Source: UMGS1590 sp963558655 (GTDB lineage Bacteria; Bacillota; Peptococcia; Peptococcales; Peptococcaceae). From it: a DNA stretch of 64,000 bases. The notes beneath the pieces were generated by a model, which worked only from the letters and a program-made list of their open reading frames with translations, searched no databases and was not told the DNA's origin. Below, piece after piece: positions 42,487 to 52,070 of this stretch. Both the position numbers and the translations under genes were made by a program. Position 1 is the stretch's first letter, and every line of letters begins with the position of its first letter. The stretch covers positions 20,326 to 84,325 of the forward strand of contig CAUWHJ010000013.1 of NCBI GenBank assembly GCA_963558655.1. The letters are read 5' to 3'.

Positions 42487-43833
42487 TTAGATGATGCCCT
42501 GTTCCATCATAGCTTCAGCAACTTTGAGGAAGCCAGCGATGTTAGCACCAGCAACGAGGTTGTAGCCGAAGCCATATTCTTCAGCTGCAGCAGCTGCGTT
42601 GTCATGGATGGTCTTCATGATTGCACGAAGTTTGCCATCAACTTCTTCTTCAGTCCAGAAGAGACGTTCGCTGTTCTGGCTCATTTCGAGAGCAGATACA
42701 CCTACGCCACCAGCGTTAACGGCTTTGGAAGGAGCCATGATGATGTCATTTTCCTGGATGTATTCCATAGCATCGTTGGTGGTTGGCATGTTAGCAACTT
42801 CGATGTAGTATTTTACGCCGTTAGCAACGATCTTCTTAGCTTCGTCCATGTTAACGTCGTTCTGGGTAGCGGATGGCATAGCGATGTCAACCTTAACGCC
42901 CCATGGTTTTTCGCCTGGGTAGAAAGGAACACCGAACTTGTCAGCGTAATCCTGAACTTTGTCGCGGCCGGAAGCACGCATTTCGAGCAGGTAAGAAATC
43001 TTTTCAGGGGTGGTGATACCTTCTTCATCGTAGATGTAGCCGTCTGGACCGGAGAGGGTAACAACCTTAGCGCCTGCTTCAGCCATCTTGGTGCAAACGC
43101 CCCAAGCAACGTTACCGAAACCGGATACGGAAACGGTCTTGCCTTCGAGGGTGTCACCGCAATGTTTCATAACAGCATCAGCGAAGTAAACAGCACCGAA
43201 ACCGGTAGCTTCTGGACGGATCAGGGAACCACCATAGCTCATGCCTTTACCAGTGAGAACGCCGTTTTCGAAGGCGCCACGGATGCGGCGATACTGGCCA
43301 TAGAGGTAACCGATTTCACGGCCGCCAACACCGATGTCACCAGCAGGAACGTCGACGTCTGGACCAATGTGACGATAGAGTTCGGTCATGAAAGCCTGGC
43401 AGAAGCGCATGATTTCGCCATCGCTCTTACCACGTGGGTCGAAGTCAGAACCACCCTTGCCGCCGCCGATTGGCAGACCGGTCAGAGCGTTTTTGAAGAT
43501 CTGTTCAAAGCCCAGGAACTTGATGATACCGATGTATACGGATGGGTGGAAACGGAGACCGCCTTTGTAAGGCCCGATTGCGCCATTGAACTGTACGCGA
43601 TAACCGCGGTTGACTTGAACTTCGCCTTTGTCGTCAACCCAGGTCACACGGAAGCTGATCTGACGTTCAGGTTCGGTCAAGCGACCAAGAAGGTTGGTTG
43701 CTTCGTATTCAGGATGCTGGTTAACAACACCTTCAAGAGATTTGAAAACTTCTTCTACTGCCTGCAAAAATTCTGGTTCATTGGCGTTACGTTTTTTAAC
43801 GTCTTCCAATACGCGTTCCATGTAAGCATTCAT
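42487..43833 (-). CDS. gdhA: NADP-type glutamate dehydrogenase
   Basis: A 448-residue hexameric-type enzyme that aminates 2-oxoglutarate to glutamate. The active-site region GLPIGGGKGGSDFDPRGKSD, then DVDVPAGDIGVGGREIGY, and the nucleotide-binding VSGFGNVAWG are clear; length fits the 450-residue NADP(H) class, though cofactor choice is inferred. The start at 43833 (MNAYMERVL) follows GGGAGGA. It has a consensus promoter and uses strongly biased codons, which points to high expression. Confidence 0.97.
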   Translation of the reverse strand: MNAYMERVLEDVKKRNANEPEFLQAVEEVFKSLEGVVNQHPEYEATNLLGRLTEPERQISFRVTWVDDKGEVQVNRGYRVQFNGAIGPYKGGLRFHPSVYIGIIKFLGFEQIFKNALTGLPIGGGKGGSDFDPRGKSDGEIMRFCQAFMTELYRHIGPDVDVPAGDIGVGGREIGYLYGQYRRIRGAFENGVLTGKGMSYGGSLIRPEATGFGAVYFADAVMKHCGDTLEGKTVSVSGFGNVAWGVCTKMAEAGAKVVTLSGPDGYIYDEEGITTPEKISYLLEMRASGRDKVQDYADKFGVPFYPGEKPWGVKVDIAMPSATQNDVNMDEAKKIVANGVKYYIEVANMPTTNDAMEYIQENDIIMAPSKAVNAGGVGVSALEMSQNSERLFWTEEEVDGKLRAIMKTIHDNAAAAAEEYGFGYNLVAGANIAGFLKVAEAMMEQGII

Positions 43834-43900
43834 GTTTGTATTCCTCCCAAATATCAATTACGGAATTTTTCAGAATGAATTTTTCATTCACTCTTCTTTC

Positions 43901-43929
43901 ATTATAGGATTCTCATCGGTGCTTGTCAA
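43901..43929 (-). promoter_or_regulatory. Promoter of gdhA
   Basis: Minus strand: TTGACA (43929-43924), 17 bp, TATAAT (43906-43901), a perfect sigma-A consensus. A small GAATGA/TCATTC hairpin lies in the leader. Confidence 0.88.
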
Positions 43930-44053
43930 AATATATCGTAACTTTCTGATAAAAAAATGCGAGCTTTCATATGTTTCAGACATTTTTTGCAACCATAAAC
44001 TAAGTTTTTAATGCTTTCATCATTTTTTCTAATAGATAATGCCGCCGGAACGT

Positions 44054-44091
44054 AAAAAAATCCCTGCCACCGTGTATAACGATGGCAGGGA
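44054..44091 (-). terminator. Terminator of the APC permease gene
   Basis: CCCTGCCA/TGGCAGGG stem; the minus-strand copy ends in ATTTTTTT. Confidence 0.88.
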
Positions 44092-44100
44092 AGAATGAAC

Positions 44101-45597
44101 TTAGATCGAGTCGGTTGCGGAATGTTTGTTGGTAGTAACGGCATCGTCCAGGCACTGTTCATCGCAGATGCCTTCAAATTCGCCGGCTTCCACTTCCTGA
44201 GCAATGGTTGCAACTTTTTCTTGCAAGGCAGTGGAGCTGTAATAATCTTTGCGTTTAACAACAAAGAAGATGGCACCAATAACCACCCACACAGCCAGGA
44301 ACGCCCAAGCCTGTGGAGAAAGGAAACCAGGCGAGAATGGCAGCACCAGAAGCAGGATAAAGAAGGTGGCAAAGAGCACACCGAGACCGGAGATGACCAT
44401 TTGCTTCTTGTTGCCTTCGCGGCGTGCTGTAACAAAAGCAGCGGCAGTGGCATAGAGGAAGCCAAGGTCGGCACCGACAGCGGTCATATCAACGAGCCAG
44501 CTGAGTACCTGACGGCCAAAGAAAGGTGCAATCACAGCCAGAATCATCATGAAGAGGATACCAAGGCGTGGTACATGATACTTGCTGTCGAGTTTTTTGA
44601 AACCGCTTGGCAGCGCATCAGCAATGGCCATGGAGTAAAGCAGGCGGCTGCCGGAGAGGTAGAACGCATTCAAACCACTGACAATCCCGCAGAGCATGGC
44701 GATGGCCAAAAGAATGAGGCCGACAGTACCGATCAGTGCTTGAATAGCAGCACCGGTAGCCCAGTTGGAATTGTCCACGATGTATTGCTGCCATGGTGCG
44801 ACAATAGCGGTAGCAATGTTCATAACCATGTACATGAGGGCAGAAACAGAAATGGAGCTTACAAGCAGCACTGCTGTTTTCTTATTAGAAAATGCCAACT
44901 CTTCCGAGGCTTGCGGTATGCAGCCGAAACCAACAAACGCCCATGGTGCCAGAGCAGCAACGGCAAACACAGAAGCCAGCGCTGTTTTATCCGGAGCAAA
45001 GAATGGTTGCAGGTTGGACCAATCCACCCCGCCCATGAGAATGGCAGCAGCGATTACGAGCATGGAACCGCACAACCCCAGCGCAACGGCGGTACCAAAC
45101 CAGCTGGCGGCTTCAACACCGCGCATATTGATAAGACCAACAATCACAATGGCGGCAATATCAACAATCAATTCCCCGCCGTACACTGTCCAACCAGCAA
45201 TTTCGTAAAGCGGCATGGTTTGCAGTGGACCAGGGAAAATGTAGCGGGCAACCAAACCAACGGCGGTGCCGTTCATTGGAATCAGTGCCCAATAGGCGAG
45301 TGCTAAAAACCAACCGCAGATGAAAGCGTGGGTTTTGCCGAACACCGTATCCGCATAGACGAATTCGCCGCCGGCTACTGGATATTTACTGATGAGGTAG
45401 CTGTAACTGAAAGCGATGACAATAATCATCGCGGCCCCAAGTATGAGACCCAAAGAAGCACCGATTGGGCCGGCGTCCGGAAGCAGGGTATCCCCAGGCA
45501 TAACGAAGCAGCCCCAGCCAATCATTGCGCCGAGCGCCAACGCCCATACCCCGAGGGAGCTCAACCCCTTCGACAGATGTGTTTCTTGTTGTGACAT
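44101..45597 (-). CDS. APC-family amino acid permease
   Basis: A 498-residue protein with about 12 membrane segments. Helix 1 reads LGVWALALGAMIGWGCFVMP, the G-A-M-I-G-x-G pattern of APC transporters that contact the substrate amino group, and YPVAGGEFVYADTVFG follows helix 2. Substrate is unknown; it may supply amino acids for fermentation alongside gdhA. The start at 45597 follows AAAGGAGT about 10 nt upstream. A TATAAT at 45728-45723 (minus strand) is the likely -10, with a weak -35. Confidence 0.9.
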   Translation of the reverse strand: MSQQETHLSKGLSSLGVWALALGAMIGWGCFVMPGDTLLPDAGPIGASLGLILGAAMIIVIAFSYSYLISKYPVAGGEFVYADTVFGKTHAFICGWFLALAYWALIPMNGTAVGLVARYIFPGPLQTMPLYEIAGWTVYGGELIVDIAAIVIVGLINMRGVEAASWFGTAVALGLCGSMLVIAAAILMGGVDWSNLQPFFAPDKTALASVFAVAALAPWAFVGFGCIPQASEELAFSNKKTAVLLVSSISVSALMYMVMNIATAIVAPWQQYIVDNSNWATGAAIQALIGTVGLILLAIAMLCGIVSGLNAFYLSGSRLLYSMAIADALPSGFKKLDSKYHVPRLGILFMMILAVIAPFFGRQVLSWLVDMTAVGADLGFLYATAAAFVTARREGNKKQMVISGLGVLFATFFILLLVLPFSPGFLSPQAWAFLAVWVVIGAIFFVVKRKDYYSSTALQEKVATIAQEVEAGEFEGICDEQCLDDAVTTNKHSATDSI

Positions 45598-46172
45598 AAA
45601 AACAGACACTCCTTTTTTGAACTTTGAACATTCAACGATTTTCACGTTTCTCCCTGAAACATCTTTGGCGCCGCAGCATGGAAATTGCCACTGCACTCTA
45701 GGTATTTCAGCGAGATGAGTGTATTATACCGAAAATTTCAAGGGAAAAACAGTCATTTATCACATAAAGATTAAATAACCGCGAGTTTGTTGCAGATTTT
45801 TACTGTAATTATGGCGGAGAAATGACATTTTTTCGTTCTATTTATGCTTTGTTTGAAGGTTTTTGCGATGTGAAAACATAAGTTTTACTTTTGGAATGGC
45901 AAGTGTTCTTATTTATATGTGTGATGGTTTTCGGAAAAATTTGTCATTAAATTAAAATGGGTATCAACGAATAGAAGAAACACATAAAAATGACATAAAG
46001 AAATAAGCCCCGCATTGTTGCGTTGGTGTTGTTTATTGAAGGCTTATTCACTCAGTTGTAGTTATGATATTTATAATAGAAAGAATATGTTTTGCCAGCG
46101 AATAAAAGTGCAGCGTTTTATGGCATAAGAAAGCGGGCATATCGCTTTTGGCGACATACCCGCTGTGTGTAG
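45598..46172. other. Long A/T-rich intergenic region between the APC permease and lon
   Basis: No gene seen. The left part holds the leader and -10 (45723-45728) of the permease gene. The remainder is A/T-rich with scattered TTATAAT-like hexamers (near 46070) but no clear hairpin or ORF with a binding site. The lon terminator should lie near 46125-46165, where GCGGGTA and TACCCGC-like segments (46133-46161) can pair. Confidence 0.5.
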
Positions 46173-48500
46173 TTATGCTTCTTGTTCGCTGTTTTCTTCC
46201 TGCGCTGCAACGTTCTCGGCGTTTTCTGGCAGCACGCCCACCAGCATGAGCAGTTCGTGCACGTCCTCCACCGGCACAATGGTGAGGCCGGCTTTGATTT
46301 CGTCGTCAATATCGGCGAGGTCACGTTCGTTTTCCTTTGGAATGTACACGGTGGTGATGCCAGCCCGCTGCGCCGCCATGAGTTTTTCAGGCAGTCCGCC
46401 AATGGCTGTGATGGCACCACGCAGCGAAACTTCGCCGGTCATGGCGCAGTTTGGCGCCACCGCACGGCCTGTGAGCAGAGAGGCAATGGCAGTGGTGAGC
46501 GATACACCGGCGGAAGGGCCGTCTTTTGGCACGGCGCCATCGGGCACATGAATGTGCAGGTCGTTCTTTTCAAAACGTTCGCTTTCTTCTGGGAAGAGTG
46601 CTTTCACCAGGCTCATCGCCAAATATGCCGATTCTTTCATCACATCGCCAAGTTTACCGGTGAGCAGGAGCTTGCCGCTGCCTTTGGTAAAGAGCGTTTC
46701 AATGAAGAGAATTTCACCGCCGTATTGTGTCCACGCCAAACCGGTGACCACCCCTGGCTTTTTCTCGGAAAGAATGTGGTCGTGGAGGTATGGCTGCGTA
46801 TCCAGCCAGGTGTGCAGGTCGTCTGGCTGCACGGTGAACGGCCCTTCCTCGCCTTTGGCGAGCTTCACGGCTGCCTGGCGGCAAAGGCTGTCGATGCGCT
46901 TACGCAAGCCGCGCACACCGCTTTCCATGGTGTAGTCGTCAATCAGAGCGGTGAGGGTGTCGTCTGGAATGTTGAGGGTGCCTTCCGGCAATCCGTTTTG
47001 CTCGTAGGCCGCTTTGAGCAGGTGCTCTTTGGCGATGGCACGCTTATCACCGGCGGTATAGCCGCTGAAATTGATGACTTCCATGCGGTTTAAGAGCGGT
47101 GCCGGAATGGTGTCGGTGGTATTGGCGGTGCATACAAAGAACACATCGGAAAGGTCAAACGGCACGTTTAAGTAGTGATCGACAAAGGTGCTGTTTTGCT
47201 CTGGGTCGAGCACTTCTAAGAGCGCACTGGCTGGATCGCCGTTGTAGGAAGCGGAAAGCTTGTCCACTTCGTCCAGCACCATCACAGGGTTGGACACACC
47301 TGCCTTGTGAATGCCGTCAATAATACGGCCTGCCATGGCGCCAATGTAGGTGCGGCGATGCCCGCGAATATCCGCCTCATCGCGCACCCCGCCCAGGCTC
47401 ACCCGTGCATACTTACGCCCCAGCGCACGGGCAATGCTCTGCCCCACCGAGGTTTTGCCGGTGCCCGGAGGCCCCACAAAGAGCAAAATGGAACCGGCTT
47501 GCTTCTTTCTTAATGCCATCACGGCGATTTGCTCAATCACACGGGTTTTGACTTTCTTTAAGCCGTAGTGATCTTCGTTGAGGATATTTTCTGCCGCAGC
47601 CACATCAATATCTTTGGCTTCTTCTTTCTGCCAAGGCAGAGAGAGCAGGTATTCCATATAATCGTAGAGCAGCGCATATTCATTGCCGCCGTTTTCACGC
47701 TCCAGACGGTTTAACACCTTTTTTGCTTCGGCACGAGCCAAATCGTTTAATGGCAGTTCTTCAATCTGAGTGGCAAAACGCTGCATATCCGAGGCTTCCT
47801 CGGGGTGCATTTCTTCCAGCTCACGCTGCAATATATCAATCTGACGGCGCAGTGCCTGCTCGCGCATATTCTGCTCATACTCAAACTTCTGCGCTTCCAT
47901 GGCCTCGGCGTTGGCACGGCTGACCTCAATAAAGGTGTAGATGAGTTGCTCAATGGCTTCTACACGGCCACGTTCGCTGGAATAGGTGAGCACCTCGTAG
48001 CGTTCTTCGTTGTTGGCGGCCAGCCATGGGGATAGCGTAATCGCAGCTTCCTCAATGGTGGAAAGCGAATCAATCATTGGCGCCACTTTTTGCCCCCACT
48101 CAAAGCTGCCGGCAAATTCCTGCAGCGCCTGCTTGATAGCACGCAAACGCAATGAACGCTCTTCTGGCGTAATATCCGCATAATCCGGCAGCGATGTGGT
48201 CATCACAGAAAGCATGGCGTCATCGTCCACGGTCACGTCGTCAATATGCAGCCGCTCCTGTAAACGAATTGTGACATAGTTTTCTTCGCTGGACACCTCG
48301 GTGATGACCCCGCCCACACCAAGCTCGTAAAAATCGGTGGCGGTGTAGGCATAGCGCGCCTTGCGCTCTTTGGCAATGAGCAGCACCACCTGCTCGCCGC
48401 TTGCGGCAGGGGCAAGGGCAAATTCTTCAAACTCTGCCGACTTTACATAGAGATTGACCCCCGGCACAACGAGCACATCATATAATGGTAAAACAAACAT
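46173..48500 (-). CDS. lon: ATP-dependent protease Lon
   Basis: A 775-residue LonA protease. It has an N-terminal substrate-binding domain (about 1-195, starting LPLYDVLVVPGVNLYV), a coiled-coil, an AAA+ domain with Walker A GPPGTGKTS, and a C-terminal Ser-Lys protease domain with S in PKDGPSAG and K in GGLPEKLMAAQ. It degrades misfolded and regulatory proteins. The start at 48500 follows GGGAG; the open frame upstream to 48629 runs through the operator and is not coding. A CIRCE-like operator and a strong promoter precede it. Confidence 0.97.
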   Translation of the reverse strand: MFVLPLYDVLVVPGVNLYVKSAEFEEFALAPAASGEQVVLLIAKERKARYAYTATDFYELGVGGVITEVSSEENYVTIRLQERLHIDDVTVDDDAMLSVMTTSLPDYADITPEERSLRLRAIKQALQEFAGSFEWGQKVAPMIDSLSTIEEAAITLSPWLAANNEERYEVLTYSSERGRVEAIEQLIYTFIEVSRANAEAMEAQKFEYEQNMREQALRRQIDILQRELEEMHPEEASDMQRFATQIEELPLNDLARAEAKKVLNRLERENGGNEYALLYDYMEYLLSLPWQKEEAKDIDVAAAENILNEDHYGLKKVKTRVIEQIAVMALRKKQAGSILLFVGPPGTGKTSVGQSIARALGRKYARVSLGGVRDEADIRGHRRTYIGAMAGRIIDGIHKAGVSNPVMVLDEVDKLSASYNGDPASALLEVLDPEQNSTFVDHYLNVPFDLSDVFFVCTANTTDTIPAPLLNRMEVINFSGYTAGDKRAIAKEHLLKAAYEQNGLPEGTLNIPDDTLTALIDDYTMESGVRGLRKRIDSLCRQAAVKLAKGEEGPFTVQPDDLHTWLDTQPYLHDHILSEKKPGVVTGLAWTQYGGEILFIETLFTKGSGKLLLTGKLGDVMKESAYLAMSLVKALFPEESERFEKNDLHIHVPDGAVPKDGPSAGVSLTTAIASLLTGRAVAPNCAMTGEVSLRGAITAIGGLPEKLMAAQRAGITTVYIPKENERDLADIDDEIKAGLTIVPVEDVHELLMLVGVLPENAENVAAQEENSEQEA

Positions 48501-48520
48501 TAGGCAAAACTCCCATCTTA

Positions 48521-48547
48521 TTAGCCAACACGCCAGACGAGTGCTAA
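48521..48547 (-). promoter_or_regulatory. CIRCE-like HrcA operator upstream of lon
   Basis: Minus strand: TTAGCACTC, nine bases, GTTGGCTAA. The left arm is a perfect CIRCE half-site and the right arm matches GAGTGCTAA at six of nine. It lies in the lon 5' leader, between promoter and start codon, where HrcA repressor sites usually lie. Confidence 0.65.
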
Positions 48548-48619
48548 AGCGTGTTAAAATAAAAACTGTCGCTGTCGGCGGCAACCTGACAACAACAGGC
48601 ATTTCACTACAATATAATG

Positions 48620-48648
48620 ATAGTATCATGTCAGCGAAAACCTGTCAA
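48620..48648 (-). promoter_or_regulatory. Promoter of lon
   Basis: Minus strand: TTGACA (48648-48643), 17 bp, TACTAT (48625-48620). A second possible promoter, TTGCCG-N17-TATTTT, lies closer to the gene. The gap from here to 49056 contains no supported gene. Confidence 0.75.
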
Positions 48649-49056
48649 GCAACGCCGGCGCCTTTGCGGCGCACGCAGAAAAAATTGTATGTTATCCGTC
48701 GATTTTCGCTGGCTTTGTCACGCTCGCCAGCTCAAAACGGCTCTGGACTGGTGCTATCCGGCGAAAATTTTTTTGCGCCTGCCGTTGGTAGAAAATAGGC
48801 GAAAAGTAATAGCAGAGCGCGGCCACGGTGCATTTTTTCACAAAAGAAATATAATGAAAATGAAAAAGAGTTTCTGTCATTTATTCAATTTTCGTAAAAT
48901 TATGACCACTATTTGCTGCGCCATCTGTGCGAAATGAGACGAAACAGTTTGAACCGCACAATGAGGGTTATTTTCAGTGCGCTGTATAAAAATAGACTTT
49001 GCTCATTTGAGAACTTTTACTATTTTTTTGATAAATTTTCGCTGGTCTCCGCTGCA

Positions 49057-49085
49057 TTGACATTTGTTCTTGCCAGACTTATAAT
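49057..49085 (+). promoter_or_regulatory. Promoter of the Fe-ADH gene
   Basis: TTGACA (49057-49062), 17 bp, TATAAT (49080-49085): a perfect consensus. Confidence 0.9.
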
Positions 49086-49161
49086 TCAATCAATTCAAAA
49101 CATTCAACAAAGCGCATAAACATTCGAGCCTATGCGCCATTATTTTAAGGAGGTTTGACTT

Positions 49162-50349
49162 ATGTCCACTTATTATTTCCTGCCTACTCGTAACGTTTTT
49201 GGTGAAGGGGCTGTCAACGAAGTTGGCGATCTCATGAAGAGTTTGAATGTACGATCTGCGATGATCGTTACCGATAAATTCTTGGCGACTTCCGGCATGG
49301 CTGACCGTGTGGTGAACATTCTTAAAGACAGTGGCATGGACGCTGTGGTTTTCGATGGGGCGGAACCAAACCCTACCGATAAAAATGTTGAAGCCGGCGT
49401 GGCGTTCTTCAATCACCATACCTGCGACTCCATCATCTCTCTGGGCGGCGGCTCCTCTCATGACTGCGCCAAAGGGATTGCGCTGGTGGCTTCCAACGGC
49501 GGCCGTATCCACGATTACGAAGGCATCGACAAAGCCTCCAAAGATTTAATGCCAATGCTGGCTATCAATACCACCGCAGGGACGGCGTCCGAAATCACGC
49601 GTTTCTGCATCATCACCGATACAAGCCGCCATGTTAAGATGGCGATTGTTGACTGGCGTGTAACACCAAAGGTGGCTATCAACGACCCTGAACTGATGAA
49701 AGGTATGCCACCATCTCTGACTGCTGCCACCGGTATGGACGCACTCACACACGCTATTGAAGCTTATGTGTCCTCCGATGCCAACCCTCTGACCGATGCG
49801 GCTGCGCTGAAAGCCATCGAAATGATTTACAAATACCTGCCAAAGGCTGTGGCAAACGGCGACTATATGCGTGCCCGCGATAAGATGGCATATGCACAGT
49901 ATCTCGCCGGCATTGCTTTCAACAACGCTTCTTTGGGTTATGTCCATGCCATGGCGCATCAGCTTGGCGGTTATTACAACCTGCCTCATGGTGTTTGCAA
50001 TGCCATTCTCCTGCCATACGTTGAGGAGTTCAACATCATTGGTAACATGAACCGTTTCCGTGATATTGCTGAAGCCATGGGTATCAATACCAAGCAAATG
50101 ACCACTACTGAAGCGGCTGATCGCTGCATTGATGCCATTCGCCTTTTGAGCCGTCAGATTGGTATTCCTAACAATCTGCGTGGGCTGGGCGTGAAGCCGG
50201 AAGATTTCCAGATTATGGCAGAAAATGCACAGAAAGACGTTTGCTGCCTGACAAACCCTCGCAAAGCAACGCTGGAACAGGTTATCGAAATTTATCGCCG
50301 TGCTTACGAAGGCGAAGAAAAGCCACAGGTTTGCAACGACGCCGTTTAA
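49162..50349 (+). CDS. Iron-containing alcohol dehydrogenase
   Basis: A 395-residue group III dehydrogenase. NAD-binding GGGSSHDCAKGIAL, NTTAGTASEITRF, metal-site D in NDPELMKGMPPSLTAATGMD, the first H in DALTHAIEAY, and HQLGGYYNLPHGVCNAILLP with two further histidines are visible. It probably reduces aldehydes to alcohols (ethanol or 1,3-propanediol type) during fermentation. AAGGAGG precedes the ATG, and it has a consensus promoter. Confidence 0.94.
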   Translation: MSTYYFLPTRNVFGEGAVNEVGDLMKSLNVRSAMIVTDKFLATSGMADRVVNILKDSGMDAVVFDGAEPNPTDKNVEAGVAFFNHHTCDSIISLGGGSSHDCAKGIALVASNGGRIHDYEGIDKASKDLMPMLAINTTAGTASEITRFCIITDTSRHVKMAIVDWRVTPKVAINDPELMKGMPPSLTAATGMDALTHAIEAYVSSDANPLTDAAALKAIEMIYKYLPKAVANGDYMRARDKMAYAQYLAGIAFNNASLGYVHAMAHQLGGYYNLPHGVCNAILLPYVEEFNIIGNMNRFRDIAEAMGINTKQMTTTEAADRCIDAIRLLSRQIGIPNNLRGLGVKPEDFQIMAENAQKDVCCLTNPRKATLEQVIEIYRRAYEGEEKPQVCNDAV

Positions 50350-50388
50350 TTGTTCATGTCTGTCTTCCTTTCAATCTTATAGATACGC

Positions 50389-50421
50389 AAAAGACGCGCT
50401 TCCCCCGGGAGCGCGTCTTTT
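50389..50421. terminator. Bidirectional terminator between the Fe-ADH and FAH genes
   Basis: AAAAGACGCGCT pairs with AGCGCGTCTTTT; loop TCCCCCGGG. Confidence 0.92.
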
Positions 50422-50426
50422 GCTGT

Positions 50427-51215
50427 TTATTCGGCGCTGGTCACTGTGTTGTGCAAGGTGCCGATGTGTTCAATTTCGATGGCAATGTCATCGCCCGGTG
50501 CCAGGTGCCCCACGCCGGCTGGTGTGCCGCTGTAAATCACATCGCCGGGATAAAGCGTGGTGAACGCAGAAAGGTGGGCAATCAGACGGGCAATGCCGAA
50601 AATCATCAGCGAGGTGTTGCCGTCCTGGCGCAGCTCGCCGTTTAAGCGCGTGCGGATAGAAAGGTCCTGCGGATTTTCAATATCGGTGGCAATCCATGGG
50701 CCAAGTGGCTTGTACGTTGGCTGAGATTTGGCACGCAGCCACTGCTTGTCGGCGTTTTGAAAGGTGCGGTCGCTGACATCGTTGCCAATGGTGTAGCCCA
50801 GCACATAGTCCAGCGCTTCTTCCTCGCTCACACGGCTGGCACGCCGCCCAATCACCGCCACCAGTTCGCCTTCGTAATCCACCGTGTGGTCCAGCCGAGT
50901 GATGCCAATGGCTGTGTCTGGCCCAGTGATGGCGGTGGAAGCGCAGAGGAAAGCAATCGGATCGTCCGGATTGGCACGTGTTGGGTCGATATGCTTAAAT
51001 TCGTCCACATGTGCAGCATAGTTTAAGCCAATCGCATACACATGCTGTGGTGTGACAGGTGCCAAAAGCGTGCAGGCGTCTAAGGGCAGCGTGGTGCGTG
51101 TCAGCGCAATTTCTGGGCCAAAAATATCGCCGTCCACCAACGTGGCTGTGCCTGCTTCCTCGTCGATGGCTGCGTAATAAATTTGCTGTTCGTAGTTGAT
51201 GCGTCCAATCTTCAT
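50427..51215 (-). CDS. Fumarylacetoacetate hydrolase (FAH) family protein
   Basis: A 262-residue protein. GLNYAAHVDEF, IAFLCASTAI, and the metal-site DYEGELVAVIGRRA followed by GYTIGNDVSDRTFQ are family features; the C-terminal VIYSGTPAGVGHLAPGD is also typical. Members hydrolyse or decarboxylate acylpyruvates and related diketo acids; the actual substrate is unknown. The start at 51215 follows AAAGGAG about 7 nt upstream. Confidence 0.92.
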   Translation of the reverse strand: MKIGRINYEQQIYYAAIDEEAGTATLVDGDIFGPEIALTRTTLPLDACTLLAPVTPQHVYAIGLNYAAHVDEFKHIDPTRANPDDPIAFLCASTAITGPDTAIGITRLDHTVDYEGELVAVIGRRASRVSEEEALDYVLGYTIGNDVSDRTFQNADKQWLRAKSQPTYKPLGPWIATDIENPQDLSIRTRLNGELRQDGNTSLMIFGIARLIAHLSAFTTLYPGDVIYSGTPAGVGHLAPGDDIAIEIEHIGTLHNTVTSAE

Positions 51216-51386
51216 AATCGTGCTCCTTTCTGGTTGGCAAACAAGTTCCTTCATTATATTATACACGAACTTCCCCCCTCTTGACACGCCCTTTTCGCCT
51301 TCGTGAATTGCATAGGCGGAGGAGGCATGGTATTCTCTATATATAGTGTTTATGGTCGAGGATAACCACTAAAAGGAGGAACCATC

Positions 51387-52070
51387 ATGAGACAAAGCAA
51401 ACTGACCGACCAGCAACGCCTTGATGCCGTTCACGCCTATCTTGCCGGTGCCGGCAGTTACCAAATCATCGCCGGACAATTTGGCATCAGCGCCCGCACC
51501 CTTCGTGATCTTGTCGCCCTCTATCAAAGCCAGGGAAAAGAAGCCTTGGAAAACACAGCCTCGAACATCTACTACTCGCCCGAACTGAAGCGTCGGGCGG
51601 TGGAGGACTATCAAAATGGCCTTGGCAGCCAGCGTGACATCTGCGAACGCTACAACATTCGTGCTCGCACTCAGCTTCGCAGCTGGATTAAACAATTCGC
51701 CAGCGAGCAAGAACCGTTTGCGCCTGTGGCGACTGGCGGCGAACACTACGACGTGCCCGGCCGCAAAACCACCTTTGCCGAACGTGTCGAAATCGTTTGC
51801 CACTGTCTCGACAACGGGCTGGATTACCGCCAAACCATTGACACCTACCACGTCAGCTACCAGCAAATCTACTCCTGGGTACGAAAATATCGCCAAACCG
51901 GCCCAGACGGCTTGCTGGATCGTCGTGGACGACCAAAAAAAGAGAGCGAACTCAGCCTTGTTGAGCGTATGCAGGCTGAAATTAAACTGCTGCAAGCCGA
52001 AAACCATCGCCTGCAAGTGGAAAACACAGCCCTAAAAAAACTGCGCCATCTCGAAAGGAGGTGGGACTGA
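51387..52070 (+). CDS. IS3-family OrfA (helix-turn-helix and leucine zipper)
   Basis: A 227-residue protein with two helix-turn-helix units (VHAYLAGAGSYQIIAGQFGI and, after RAVEDYQNGLGSQRDICERY, a further repeat), a third at YRQTIDTYHVSYQQIYSWVR, and a C-terminal coiled coil (MQAEIKLLQAENHRLQVENT). It binds the IS ends and dimerises with the transposase. It is longer than the usual ~100-residue IS3 OrfA, as in IS150-like elements. AAAAGGAGGA precedes the ATG. The 3' end carries A7 at 52034-52040. Confidence 0.88.
   Translation: MRQSKLTDQQRLDAVHAYLAGAGSYQIIAGQFGISARTLRDLVALYQSQGKEALENTASNIYYSPELKRRAVEDYQNGLGSQRDICERYNIRARTQLRSWIKQFASEQEPFAPVATGGEHYDVPGRKTTFAERVEIVCHCLDNGLDYRQTIDTYHVSYQQIYSWVRKYRQTGPDGLLDRRGRPKKESELSLVERMQAEIKLLQAENHRLQVENTALKKLRHLERRWD

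Noticed and set aside
42469..43878. 469-codon plus-strand ORF opposite gdhA
   Set aside because: It is the antisense shadow of the strongly codon-biased gdhA; the minus-strand protein is a clear glutamate dehydrogenase. The same holds for long antisense frames over mnmE, mnmG, lon, the ABC transporter and the APC permease.
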